In this document: positions 35,773-43,820 of the stretch, piece after piece
Numbering within the stretch: the stretch's first letter is position 1
Layout: the number at the start of each line of letters is the position of its first letter
NCBI RefSeq assembly: GCF_005434975.1
Contig: NZ_SKCJ01000002.1
Coordinates: 1,116,001 to 1,180,000, forward strand
Length of the DNA stretch: 64,000 nucleotides
Reading direction: 5' to 3'
Source: Parerythrobacter lutipelagi
GTDB lineage: Bacteria; Pseudomonadota; Alphaproteobacteria; Sphingomonadales; Sphingomonadaceae
The notes under the pieces: generated by a model
What the model was told of the DNA's origin: nothing
The model's database searches: none
The model's input: the letters and a program-made list of their open reading frames with translations, nothing else
Position numbers and translations under genes: made by a program

Positions 35773-36120
35773 TCAGTCGAGCGCAATCTGGATCGATTGC
35801 GCTGTCAGTTCAATTTCGCCCCAACCACTGGAGATGTTTGCGTAATCGCCGTCGAACGTCGCGGAATAGACATCACTATAGTCCACTTCCTTGCCGCCCT
35901 CAGGCTGTGCCTTGCGAAGCCTCAGGTCGTCCATCTCGGCGAACCGGATGAACCCCTGCCGATAGCAGGCTTCCTCGCCATCAGTCGGAGCCTGATATGC
36001 TGGATGCCGTTCGAGCAGATGGAAATCCATCTCGAGCGTGAGAGACTCGTCGTCGTAAATCACGCCCAGGATATAGCTGGATTCGATCTCGATCCCTTCC
36101 AGCTTTGGATGTCCTGCCAT
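35773..36120 (-). CDS. Uncharacterised protein between efp and inositol monophosphatase
   Basis: A 115-residue soluble protein with no signal peptide or membrane segment. It looks mostly beta (IEIESSYILGVIYDDESLTLEMDFHLLE, residues 10-37, in two parts) and acidic. I do not recognise a named family. It lies 20 bases after efp and 17 bases before the IMPase gene in one operon. The GGGGGCC before the ATG may serve as a weak ribosome site. Confidence 0.75.
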   Translation of the reverse strand: MAGHPKLEGIEIESSYILGVIYDDESLTLEMDFHLLERHPAYQAPTDGEEACYRQGFIRFAEMDDLRLRKAQPEGGKEVDYSDVYSATFDGDYANISSGWGEIELTAQSIQIALD

Positions 36121-36140
36121 CTTGGCCCCCGTAAATTTGC

Positions 36141-36704
36141 TTAGCCGGCTTTGCCGACATAGGTCCTTTCATACACGTCCACCACGATGCGCGTTCCGCT
36201 TTCTATATGCGGCGGCACCATTACACGCACACCGTTTTCCAATACGGCAGGTTTATAGCTTGAAGACGCGGTCTGTCCTTTGACGACTGCATCAGCTTCA
36301 ACGATCTCAGCTTCGATGTGCTCTGGCAAAGCGACCGATATCGGCTTTTCTTCCCAGAGTTCCAGCGTCACTTGCATACCGTCCTGCAGGAATGCCTTGG
36401 CATCTCCGACCAGGTCGGACGGGAGCATGATCTGTTCGAAGCTTTCCTGGTCCATGAACACGAGCATTTCGCCGTCTTCGTAAAGGTATTGGAATTCCTT
36501 GGTGTCGAGACGAACCTTCTCAATTGTATCGGCGCTGCGAAAACGCACATTGGTCTTGCGGCCGTCCTGCAGGTTCTTCATTTCAACCTGCATGTAGGCC
36601 CCGCCCTTACCCGGCTGAGTATGCTGGATCTTGGCGACCTTCCAGATGCCGCCTTCATATTCGAGGATATTGCCAGGACGAATGTCCACGCCGCTGATTT
36701 TCAT
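36141..36704 (-). CDS. efp: Translation elongation factor P
   Basis: EF-P rescues ribosomes stalled at polyproline. The 187-residue protein has the normal three-domain length: KOW-like N-domain, OB domain (about 65-125) and C-terminal OB domain with [21 protein letters not shown]. The tip loop is PGKGGAY with Lys33, the site modified by lysylation in species with EpmA/EpmB; neither modification gene is in the window. It is the first gene of the efp-unknown-IMPase run. The next gene upstream on the plus strand starts 115 bases away. Confidence 0.97.
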   Translation of the reverse strand: MKISGVDIRPGNILEYEGGIWKVAKIQHTQPGKGGAYMQVEMKNLQDGRKTNVRFRSADTIEKVRLDTKEFQYLYEDGEMLVFMDQESFEQIMLPSDLVGDAKAFLQDGMQVTLELWEEKPISVALPEHIEAEIVEADAVVKGQTASSSYKPAVLENGVRVMVPPHIESGTRIVVDVYERTYVGKAG

Positions 36705-36819
36705 GGATAAGGCCTTTTATCGGGGCAGATGGCATATCGCATCCGCTGAACTGGGGCGCGCCTTTAGCCCACCCATGCACAACGAGCAAGGCGGGTGGCA
36801 CTATTCACGATTTGGGGCT

Positions 36820-37203
36820 ATGACAGATAGCATGCGCTGGAACACGATTTTGCTGACGATCCTGGTAGTTCTGGGCATCGGTTCATCTGCGGAGGCAACC
36901 CCGGGCATGCTTGGCACGCTGCCACATGGGAGGTACGTTTGCGCATTGCCCGGTGACGCAGGCGGGGCAGCATGGCGCGAACTTCCGGACGCAAGTTTCA
37001 GAATCGAGAATGCTTCGACTTACCGGACAAGCGATGGCTCCGGAATTTATCTGATGACAGGAAAGAAGGTCGTTTTCACGCGCGGACCGATGAAGGGCGT
37101 ACGGTTCGAGCGGGTGGGAAACAGCACATTGGTCCGGTTGGATGACGACGGGAAACGAACCAAAGTACGCTGCACAAGGGGCGGTACACCCGTCAGCGGC
37201 TAG
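36820..37203 (+). CDS. Small secreted protein, unknown function
   Basis: The likely product is 127 residues: an N-terminal signal peptide (WNTILLTILVVLGIGSSAEA, residues 7-26) and a mature part with two Cys that could form a disulfide (YVCALPGDAGGAAW and TKVRCTRGG). The longer frame from 36631 overlaps efp on the other strand and is rejected. GGGG lies just before the ATG at 36820; Met5 at 36832 is an alternative. No family recognised. It is convergent with the M23 peptidase gene, eight bases apart. Confidence 0.68.
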   Translation: MTDSMRWNTILLTILVVLGIGSSAEATPGMLGTLPHGRYVCALPGDAGGAAWRELPDASFRIENASTYRTSDGSGIYLMTGKKVVFTRGPMKGVRFERVGNSTLVRLDDDGKRTKVRCTRGGTPVSG

Positions 37204-37210
37204 TTGAGAC

Positions 37211-37903
37211 TTATTTCCCTACCAATAAGGGATAGGGATTGACCGCATTGGCCGGTTCCCACCATTTCGCATCGGCCGTTGTCTGCAAAATCGCAAAATG
37301 CAGATGCGGCGCTTCGGGAGAAGCGTTGCCGCTGCTGCCTACGGTGCCAAGCCGCTGCCCGCCCTGAATTTGCTGACCTTCTTTCAGCCCCCTCGAATAC
37401 TCGTCAAGATGCGCATAATAATGAATGGTTTTGCGGTCCAGCGAGCGGACATAGAGCGTTTTTCCCCCTGCGTCGGACGTGAATATCTTCTCGATGATAC
37501 CGGGTCCTGCAGCAACGACAGAGGTGCCCTTGGGCGCCATGATGTCTATTGCCTCATGCAAGCGCGTTCCTTCACCGCGCGCGTCTGAAAATGTGTCCGT
37601 CAGGTCACTGCGCCGGACATTCATGACTGGAACAATGAGGTTGCGTGTTTCCTGCTCCGAAGGCGACATCACAGTAGCGGTATCAAGCGGCGCAGCCGCC
37701 GGCACCGGCTCACTGCCTTCCTCGCCTACTTCCGGAGGCGTCGGCAATGGACTGGGGGCCGCCTCGGCGGGCCGCGTCACGTCACGCTGGCTATCCGCGC
37801 TCGCGTTTTCGATCAGGCTGCCACCGGCCACGATCCATACGACGGATGTGAGCGTGGCGGTGACCACTATTGTCAGGATTCGATCGACTGCATTCACGGG
37901 CAT
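37211..37903 (-). CDS. M23 (LytM-type) metallopeptidase
   Basis: A 230-residue periplasmic, membrane-anchored protein related to peptidoglycan DD-endopeptidases. An N-terminal hydrophobic segment (about 9-28) is followed by a Pro/Glu-rich linker (40-80) and the M23 domain with zinc ligands in HEAID (H-x3-D) and HLHF (H-x-H), plus YYAHLDEY. The first Gly of the common HxGxD is Ala here. All metal ligands are kept, so activity is likely. It lies 11 bases after the L,D-transpeptidase gene, forming a cell-wall operon. Confidence 0.88.
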   Translation of the reverse strand: MPVNAVDRILTIVVTATLTSVVWIVAGGSLIENASADSQRDVTRPAEAAPSPLPTPPEVGEEGSEPVPAAAPLDTATVMSPSEQETRNLIVPVMNVRRSDLTDTFSDARGEGTRLHEAIDIMAPKGTSVVAAGPGIIEKIFTSDAGGKTLYVRSLDRKTIHYYAHLDEYSRGLKEGQQIQGGQRLGTVGSSGNASPEAPHLHFAILQTTADAKWWEPANAVNPYPLLVGK

Positions 37904-37914
37904 AGCCTAACACA

Positions 37915-39150
37915 TCACGCTTCGAACACCACACTGGTGCTCGTCGATACCATTTCTGCAAGCCTCGCAGCGTCCCAATTCGTCAGACGCACGCAGCCGT
38001 GGCTTTGCACGCGTCCAATCGTCTGCGGCTCTGGCGTTCCGTGGATGCCATAATGTTCCTTGCTCAAATCGATCCAGACCACCCCGACCGGTCCATTGGG
38101 CCCTGGCGGGAGCTGCTGCTTCTCTTTATCATCCGGCACGTCCCAGAACAGTTCCGGATTGTAAGCAAAGGGCGGGTTGTGACCCACGCCATTTATCTTC
38201 CAATCGCCAATCGGTAGTGGGTCGTTGCTGGAACCCGTTGTCACGGTGAACAAAGCCACCAACTTGCCCGCTGCGTCGAAGCCTTTCAACGTGCCTGCTT
38301 TCTCACTGACGACAACTTTTGCGACTGAAGGCTGCTCGGTACCAACGCCGAGGGATTTGAGTGTCTGCTGCCAGCTCTCTTCTATTAATGCATCGGGAGC
38401 GATCCTGTCGGCACCGATATTGGGGACGCGTATCATTTGCCCAACCGCAAACAACGAATTCGATCCCTCGGCGGCGTCGGAGCTTGCCGGTGATTTGGAT
38501 GGCGATGGCTTGGGCGCAGAACTGGAATTCGTTGCCGGCTTGTCCGGTCCAGACGATGATCGCACAGTTGCGCCTGCCGGCTGACCACCAGGGTTCAGCA
38601 TTTTGAGCACATCGGTCGTCGTGTGGAAGCGTTCAGCAAGCTTCTCGTCCAGAGACGTGTAGCCCAACTGGTCCATCTTGGCCTGTTCTGCGGCGTCATC
38701 GGGAATGCTCGCAAATTCGATTTCGCCCCATTCTTTGGGGATGCGAACGACGCGGGTTGCGGGAATATCGCTCCATTGTGCGAGTTTCTTTTCGGTTTCG
38801 CTGTTCATCTCGCCGGTGATGTCGAGCGAGTTGGCTTCCTGAAAGCCGCGTAGCGCGTTTTCAGTGCTCATACCCATTTTGCCATCAATCACGCCTGGCC
38901 CAAATCCTTGACGATCAAGCACAACCTGCGCTTGCATGATCGGACGCTCCTCCGGATCATCAATGTCGAGCGAAGTGTCGACCGTGCTGTCTTCGGCATC
39001 GTTAGAGGCCATACTGTCGGCAAGGTTTTCGGTCGTAGAATTCGCGCTTCTGTCTGCATCCGTTGCCACACGGTCGGCATTATCATCCTCGCGCTCAAAC
39101 GAGCACGCGGCCAGCGAAAGGATTGAAACGGATAGCAGTAATAAGCGCAT
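37915..39150 (-). CDS. L,D-transpeptidase lipoprotein with peptidoglycan-binding domain
   Basis: A 411-residue YkuD-family enzyme that forms 3-3 crosslinks or attaches proteins to peptidoglycan. The signal peptide ends in lipobox LSLAAC. A PG_binding_1 domain lies at about 70-125 (VLDRQGFGPGVIDGKMGMS), then a Ser/Pro/Lys-rich linker (about 195-230), and the catalytic domain at about 285-411 with HYGIHGT and SHGCVRL, Cys386 being the nucleophile. The ATG at 39150 has GAGG nine bases upstream and the frame beyond it is rejected. It is co-directional with the M23 gene 11 bases downstream. Confidence 0.92.
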   Translation of the reverse strand: MRLLLLSVSILSLAACSFEREDDNADRVATDADRSANSTTENLADSMASNDAEDSTVDTSLDIDDPEERPIMQAQVVLDRQGFGPGVIDGKMGMSTENALRGFQEANSLDITGEMNSETEKKLAQWSDIPATRVVRIPKEWGEIEFASIPDDAAEQAKMDQLGYTSLDEKLAERFHTTTDVLKMLNPGGQPAGATVRSSSGPDKPATNSSSAPKPSPSKSPASSDAAEGSNSLFAVGQMIRVPNIGADRIAPDALIEESWQQTLKSLGVGTEQPSVAKVVVSEKAGTLKGFDAAGKLVALFTVTTGSSNDPLPIGDWKINGVGHNPPFAYNPELFWDVPDDKEKQQLPPGPNGPVGVVWIDLSKEHYGIHGTPEPQTIGRVQSHGCVRLTNWDAARLAEMVSTSTSVVFEA

Positions 39151-39272
39151 GGTCGAAAACCTCGTAGTTCGCGCGGGCGATTGGCGCCCTATTGCTTTTG
39201 AACGAACGGACAGCGAGATATTTCCGAAAATGCTGGATTGAGGCGCGATAAGTCTCTGCATCTCGGTGCAAA

Positions 39273-39848
39273 TTAGGCGCCGAAAAACCAAAAATGATGG
39301 ATGAAGTATGTCTCGCGCAGCAGGAATGGCACGCGCGTTCTCGCGGACCGATATTGGGATGTCGGTGTTGCCGACGCTGACGCTTCAATGCCCAAGGATC
39401 TGGCCATGACCATCGCTCGCCTCATGTGGAGCGGGTCACTGACCACTATGACCCCTTTGATGCGGGCGTCGCGCATAACCGGCAAAGCCTCGGAGAAATT
39501 CTGAAACGTTGTGTGCGATTGTTGCTCTGTCAGAATGACATTCGCTGGCACACCGCGTGCCATCGCCCACAGGCGCGCGGCCTCAGCTTCCGCCAGTGAA
39601 TCTTCCGGTGACTTTCCGCCGGTAAAGATAATCCGGCCAACCCGCCCGCTTTTGTAGAGCGAAATGGCGTGAGCGATGCGTTGTTGAAACACCGGAGAAG
39701 GAGTGCCGCCGTCAACCGCGGCGCCGAGGACCAGAGCAGCGCCTGCTTTCGGCTCGGTATCGTCGCGAGGCCCGATACCAATCCAGATCGCGACACCAAT
39801 CCACCAAACCGCAGCGCTGATCGCGATGAAGCCAAGCCGGCGGATCAA
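39273..39848 (-). CDS. YdcF/SanA-like (DUF218) membrane-anchored protein
   Basis: A 191-residue protein with one N-terminal hydrophobic helix (about 8-26) and a DUF218 domain: AALVLGAAVDGGTPSPVF, RIIFTGGKSPED, TEQQSHTTFQNF and VVSDPLHMRRA. Relatives act in envelope barrier function and possibly in cell wall or polysaccharide metabolism; the reaction is unknown. Its ATG overlaps the thiE stop (ATGA), so it is the second gene of a thiE-ydcF operon. The downstream neighbours are cell-wall enzymes, 122 bases away. Confidence 0.88.
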   Translation of the reverse strand: MIRRLGFIAISAAVWWIGVAIWIGIGPRDDTEPKAGAALVLGAAVDGGTPSPVFQQRIAHAISLYKSGRVGRIIFTGGKSPEDSLAEAEAARLWAMARGVPANVILTEQQSHTTFQNFSEALPVMRDARIKGVIVVSDPLHMRRAMVMARSLGIEASASATPTSQYRSARTRVPFLLRETYFIHHFWFFGA

Positions 39849-40459
39849 AGCCGTTCCAGGAACGCCTTGATCGCGGCTTGCTCATCACCCTTCCAGACAG
39901 CTCCGCAAATGGCGAGGAAATCAGCCCCCGCCTCCACCAATGGCGCGCAGTTCTCCGGCGTGATCCCGCCTATTGCAACGGAGGGAATTTCAAAAATCTT
40001 GCTCCACCACTCGATCAACTCCGGTTCGGCCCGGTGCTCGGTTTCTTTGGTAGAACTCGGGAAGAATGCGCCGAATGCCACATAGTCCGCACCCTGCTCG
40101 CCAGCCGTCATCGCCAGGTGTCTGGATGCATGGCAGGTAACACCGATCTGCGCTTCAAGGCCCAGCGCCTCACGCGCATCCTTCGGGGAACCGTCCTGTT
40201 GCCCCAAGTGTATGCCATCCGCTCCGAGACGTTTGGCGAGTGGAATACTGTCGTTTACGATGAAGGCGACATCGCGCTCCGCGCAGATCTCCTGAAGCGG
40301 CTCGGCAAAACCCGCTGCCTCATGCTGCTCGACATCTTTCACACGAAATTGAAAGGCGGTCACAAGCCCGTTTCCCGCGTCGATCGCCTTTGCCAGACGA
40401 GCCGGAAAAGCGCCCGAAACGTCGAGCGGAGAGATAAGGTAGAGTTGGCACTGGGTCAT
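39845..40459 (-). CDS. thiE: Thiamine phosphate synthase
   Basis: Joins HMP-PP and thiazole phosphate to thiamine phosphate. The 204-residue TIM-barrel protein shows the diphosphate and Mg sites in FIVNDSIPLAKRLGADGIHLGQ (two adjoining motifs) and IGVTCHASRH, then DYVAFGAFFPSSTK. The ATG at 40459 starts MTQCQLYLISP at the usual place for the family; the frame runs to 40519 without support. The 69 bases before it are too short for a TPP riboswitch and show no thi box. It overlaps the YdcF gene downstream. Confidence 0.9.
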   Translation of the reverse strand: MTQCQLYLISPLDVSGAFPARLAKAIDAGNGLVTAFQFRVKDVEQHEAAGFAEPLQEICAERDVAFIVNDSIPLAKRLGADGIHLGQQDGSPKDAREALGLEAQIGVTCHASRHLAMTAGEQGADYVAFGAFFPSSTKETEHRAEPELIEWWSKIFEIPSVAIGGITPENCAPLVEAGADFLAICGAVWKGDEQAAIKAFLERL

Positions 40460-40528
40460 TGCGGGGCTTGGTAGACTCCGTTTCGAGATTCGTCGACATT
40501 CATCACACGGCAACAGCAATGGTAGCTA

Positions 40529-40939
40529 ATGACCGGCATGATTCATCGTAACACCACGACAATAATTGCCGCGATGTCGCTATCGCTGGCGGCGTGCACG
40601 ATCATTCCAGACGCGCCCAATGTTGCGAGCAGCCCGATGGCCGAAGGCACGGCGGTCGCACTTGGCCAACCCGTCGCAGTCGGAGAGGTCGTGGTCACGC
40701 CGATCAAAGTGATTGAGGATAGCCGCTGTCCGGTCAATGCACGCTGCGTCAGGGCGGGCAGACTGGTCATTGAGACGCGCATTTCCGGCAGCGGATGGCG
40801 AGATACAGCGAACATCAGCCTCGGCGAAACATTCGGAACGCATGGCTATGTCATCGCACTTGTGTCCGGTGAGCCGGGCAAGACCACGCAGTCAGAAATT
40901 CCGCCCGGCTCGTATCGGTTGGTCTACGAATTGCGTTAG
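40529..40939 (+). CDS. Small lipoprotein, unknown function
   Basis: A 136-residue protein with a signal peptide ending in the lipobox SLAAC (Cys at about residue 23). The mature part includes EDSRCPVNARCVRAGRLVIET, two close Cys that could form a disulfide; this CP-x3-CV(R/W)AG pattern is common in small secreted proteins of proteobacteria whose function is unknown. The start at 40529 or Met4 (40538) cannot be decided. It is divergent from thiE and convergent with the aldolase gene, four bases apart. Confidence 0.78.
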   Translation: MTGMIHRNTTTIIAAMSLSLAACTIIPDAPNVASSPMAEGTAVALGQPVAVGEVVVTPIKVIEDSRCPVNARCVRAGRLVIETRISGSGWRDTANISLGETFGTHGYVIALVSGEPGKTTQSEIPPGSYRLVYELR

Positions 40940-40943
40940 TTTA

Positions 40944-41834
40944 TCAGCCCGCTGCCGATGCTTCGGCGATCTGGTCGATTGCGGATTGCAGTGTTCCGTC
41001 AAATTCATTGTCATCTTGCTGCGCCCTTAAATCCTGCAGCAGACCGCGACTGAAACTTGCGATCATCCCGGAATTCTTGGCCAGTTCCGCGCAAGCTTCG
41101 TCCGTGGAATAGCCGCCAGACAGCGCAACGACGCGCAGCACCTTCGGGTGGCTGGTCAATTCGCTGTAAAGCCCGGCTTGTTTGGGAATAGATAGCTTCA
41201 GCATGACCTGCTGACCTGCGGGAAGTGCATCAAGACCTTCCTTGATCGCTTCCAGCAGGACCTTTTCACCGTCGACGCGGTCATCGGCTGTGATGTCATA
41301 TTCAGGTTCCAGCATCGGCATCAGGCCACTGGAGATGATTCTCGCGCCATCGGCGAACTGCTGCTGCACGGCGTTCTTGATGCCGACTGGATTGTTGGAC
41401 TTGATAACCGAACGCATCTTGGTGCCGAAAACGCCAAGTTCCTTCGCCCTCGCGCACATCTCTTCAAGACCCGGGTTCGGCTTCATCAGCTGCACCCCGT
41501 CGCGCTCTTCCTCGAGCCCCTTGTCGACCTTCAGGAAAGGCACGATGCCCCGCTCTTTCAAACGTGCGGGAACCGACTTGCCGCCACTTTCGCCGTCCAT
41601 TGTCTTTTCGAACAGGATTGCGCCAATGACCTTGCCATTGCCGAAACACGGGCTCTCGATGATCCTCTGCCGCATTTCGTGGATCAGACCGAACATCTCA
41701 TCCTCAGAGGTCCAGGCAGCTTCATCAACGCCGTAGCCTTTAAGCGCTTTAGGGGTCGAACCGCCGGATTGATCAAGCGCGGCAATGAAGCCTTCGCCGG
41801 TGGCAATCCGGGCAGTCATCTCGTCGTGGGTCAT
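40944..41834 (-). CDS. Fructose-bisphosphate aldolase, class I (bacterial single-domain type)
   Basis: Cleaves fructose 1,6-bisphosphate to two triose phosphates through a lysine Schiff base. The 296-residue protein has ALDQSGGSTPKALKGYG near the N-terminus, FLKVDKGLEEERDG in the middle, MLKLSIPKQAGLY (probable Schiff-base Lys) and VVALSGGYSTDEAC. The ATG at 41834 is chosen because AGGA lies at good spacing; 41840 is too close to it. It acts between the reactions of the nearby tkt-gap-pgk operon, but it is a separate transcription unit, divergent from a flavodoxin-fold reductase. Confidence 0.92.
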   Translation of the reverse strand: MTHDEMTARIATGEGFIAALDQSGGSTPKALKGYGVDEAAWTSEDEMFGLIHEMRQRIIESPCFGNGKVIGAILFEKTMDGESGGKSVPARLKERGIVPFLKVDKGLEEERDGVQLMKPNPGLEEMCARAKELGVFGTKMRSVIKSNNPVGIKNAVQQQFADGARIISSGLMPMLEPEYDITADDRVDGEKVLLEAIKEGLDALPAGQQVMLKLSIPKQAGLYSELTSHPKVLRVVALSGGYSTDEACAELAKNSGMIASFSRGLLQDLRAQQDDNEFDGTLQSAIDQIAEASAAG

Positions 41835-41959
41835 GGTCATATCCTGAGCCGTGTGAATTCGTATGCGCGGGCGTTTAGCCTCGCAGAAAATCGGTCGCAA
41901 CAGTGCGTTTGAACTTATCTGCATATGGCCCGTTGTCAGACATTACCATCGGAGGAATC

Positions 41960-42718
41960 ATGCCGAACAAAACACCGCAGGAACTTTCCACAGAGACCAC
42001 CACGGATTTCGGCGACCTGACTGCGCTGACCATCAATTGCACGCTCAAGAAAAGCCCCGAAGGCTCGCACACCGACAAGCTGCTGGGCCTTGTCGAGGCG
42101 ATTCTGGTCAAAAATGATATTGCACTGAATCAGGTCAGGCTGGTCGACCATGACATAGCACCCGGCGTGTATCCCGACATGACCGAGCACGGCGCTGCAA
42201 AGGATGATTGGCCGAGTATATGGGAGAAGGTCTCAGCCGCTGACATCTTGATCATTGGTACGCCCATCTGGCTGGGTGAGAAAAGCTCTGTTTGCCAGCG
42301 ATTGATCGAACGCCTCTACGGGCATTCCGGTCAGACCAACGACAAAGGCCAGTACATTTTCTACGGCAAGACAGGCGGTGTGATCGTCACTGGCAACGAG
42401 GACGGGATCAAACACGTTGGAATGGGCGTGCTCTATTCATTGCAGCACGTCGGTTACACGATCCCGCCGCAAGCTGATGCCGGCTGGATCGGCGAAGCTG
42501 GCCCGGGACCGAGCTATGGCGATGCCAAGGAGAGCGGCGATGGCTACGTCGGGTACGACAACGATTTCACCCGGCGCAATGTCACTTTCATGACCTGGAA
42601 CCTGATGCATATGGCCCGCATGCTCAAAGATGCCGGAGGTATTCCACGCCACGGAAACTCGGTCGATTTATGGAATGATGGGCGCCGCTTCGACGCGCCA
42701 AATCCGGAATACCGCTAA
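41960..42718 (+). CDS. Flavodoxin-fold NAD(P)H-dependent FMN reductase-like protein
   Basis: A 252-residue protein of the flavodoxin/NADPH-dependent FMN reductase superfamily. Key parts are LTINCTLKKSPEGSHTDKL (phosphate-binding loop of FMN), ADILIIGTPIWLGEKSSVCQ and GKTGGVIVTGNEDG. Possible roles are quinone, flavin or iron reduction; the substrate is unknown. The ATG at 41960 has a perfect GGAGG site, and the upstream extension to 41903 is rejected. Its stop overlaps that of the convergent oxygenase gene by four bases. Confidence 0.85.
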   Translation: MPNKTPQELSTETTTDFGDLTALTINCTLKKSPEGSHTDKLLGLVEAILVKNDIALNQVRLVDHDIAPGVYPDMTEHGAAKDDWPSIWEKVSAADILIIGTPIWLGEKSSVCQRLIERLYGHSGQTNDKGQYIFYGKTGGVIVTGNEDGIKHVGMGVLYSLQHVGYTIPPQADAGWIGEAGPGPSYGDAKESGDGYVGYDNDFTRRNVTFMTWNLMHMARMLKDAGGIPRHGNSVDLWNDGRRFDAPNPEYR

Positions 42719-43359
42719 GACGGGGCGGATTTCAGCACCGGCACAAGATTGATGGCAATGGAGATCCGCGTGCCCGAACCATGGAACGGCCGCACTGCGT
42801 GCTGAAGCCAGCTGGGGAACAGCACGATCATGCCGGTCTTGGGCCGAAGCGAGATTTCGTTTTGCTGCGGTTCCCCGCTCGCGTCGCGGAACCGCAAGTC
42901 CGGAGCAGTCATGCGGACCATCGGCATACGCGGATCAAGCAATTGCAGCTCACCGCCCAGCGAAGGGTCATTGTCCCCTTCATAGCCATCGTCGACATAG
43001 CCGACGGCCGACCAGAAGCTGCCGGGATGGAAGTGATACTGGTTTGCATTGCCCTTGGCAGACACATTGGCCCACATTTCGGGATGCCAGGTAAAGCGGC
43101 TTTCATCGACCGACTTGGCATCGACCGTTTGTTCGTCGGCCATCGTCATCGCTTTCAGTGCCAGAGCACGGGCGGCTTCGCCGCCCCACGCGAGCATTTG
43201 AGTATTGGAGTGCCAACCGCCGATGTTTGAGATATCGATGCCTGCCTTGTCGCGCGAATGTTCAGCCACGATTGCCTCCCGCAGCATCCGCAGCCCTTCC
43301 TCACTCTGCAGCGTATCGATCACAAAAGGTGTCGAAAACAGCGCGCGAGTTTCTGGCAC
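42715..43359 (-). CDS. TIGR02466-family 2OG-Fe(II) oxygenase-like protein
   Basis: A 214-residue protein with the family signature NQYHFHPGSFWSAVGYV and a C-terminal MIVLFPSWLQHAVRPFHG, consistent with a double-stranded beta-helix 2-oxoglutarate/iron dioxygenase. Substrate unknown. Translation starts with GTG at 43359, two bases after the thioesterase stop, so it is the fifth gene of the tkt-gap-pgk-thioesterase operon. Why it is there is unclear. Confidence 0.83.
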   Translation of the reverse strand: MPETRALFSTPFVIDTLQSEEGLRMLREAIVAEHSRDKAGIDISNIGGWHSNTQMLAWGGEAARALALKAMTMADEQTVDAKSVDESRFTWHPEMWANVSAKGNANQYHFHPGSFWSAVGYVDDGYEGDNDPSLGGELQLLDPRMPMVRMTAPDLRFRDASGEPQQNEISLRPKTGMIVLFPSWLQHAVRPFHGSGTRISIAINLVPVLKSAPS

Positions 43360-43361
43360 AG

Positions 43362-43820
43362 CTACCGGTCGCCCCGCACTTTTCGGATGATGCCGTTGAA
43401 ACGCAGGACCGGCTGGCCATCGGCAGTAATCAGACCTTCCGCGAAGATTGTCTTGCCCCCTGCCCTGACGACCCTGCCCCGTGCCTCCATCAGCTGCCCG
43501 ACACGCGCCGGGTCGAGGAAATCCGACGTCATGTTGAGCGTGACGCCATGCCCGCCTGCCAATTCCTTACGCGCAATCGCAAATATCGCGGAGTCGGCAA
43601 ATGTCATCAGGCACCCGCCATGCATGAAACCCGCGCCGTTCATGTGGCGCGGTTCAGCGCGGAAGGCGCTGACATATCCGCCATTGTCCTCCTGACGCTC
43701 GTAGAAAGGACCAGCGCGCTGCTCGAAAGCGTCGCTTTGCCACGTCGACCAGCCTGCCCACTCGCCCTCTGTGACAGGTGCCAGGCCGCCACTGCCGCCA
43801 ACTGCTTCGTTCTCGCTCAT
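43362..43820 (-). CDS. PaaI-type hotdog-fold thioesterase
   Basis: A 152-residue acyl-CoA thioesterase of the 4HBT superfamily. The core motif is NGAGFMHGGCLMTFADSAIF, with the His-Gly-Gly turn and the downstream Asp of the active site, and VTLNMTSDFLDPARVGQ completes the hotdog. The ATG at 43820 overlaps the pgk stop (ATGA), which decides the start over 43865. Substrate unknown. It lies inside the tkt-gap-pgk operon, before a TIGR02466 oxygenase. Confidence 0.88.
   Translation of the reverse strand: MSENEAVGGSGGLAPVTEGEWAGWSTWQSDAFEQRAGPFYERQEDNGGYVSAFRAEPRHMNGAGFMHGGCLMTFADSAIFAIARKELAGGHGVTLNMTSDFLDPARVGQLMEARGRVVRAGGKTIFAEGLITADGQPVLRFNGIIRKVRGDR

Noticed and set aside
40460-40528. Possible TPP riboswitch before thiE
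   Set aside because: Only 69 bases separate thiE from the divergent lipoprotein gene, and no thi-box sequence is present.
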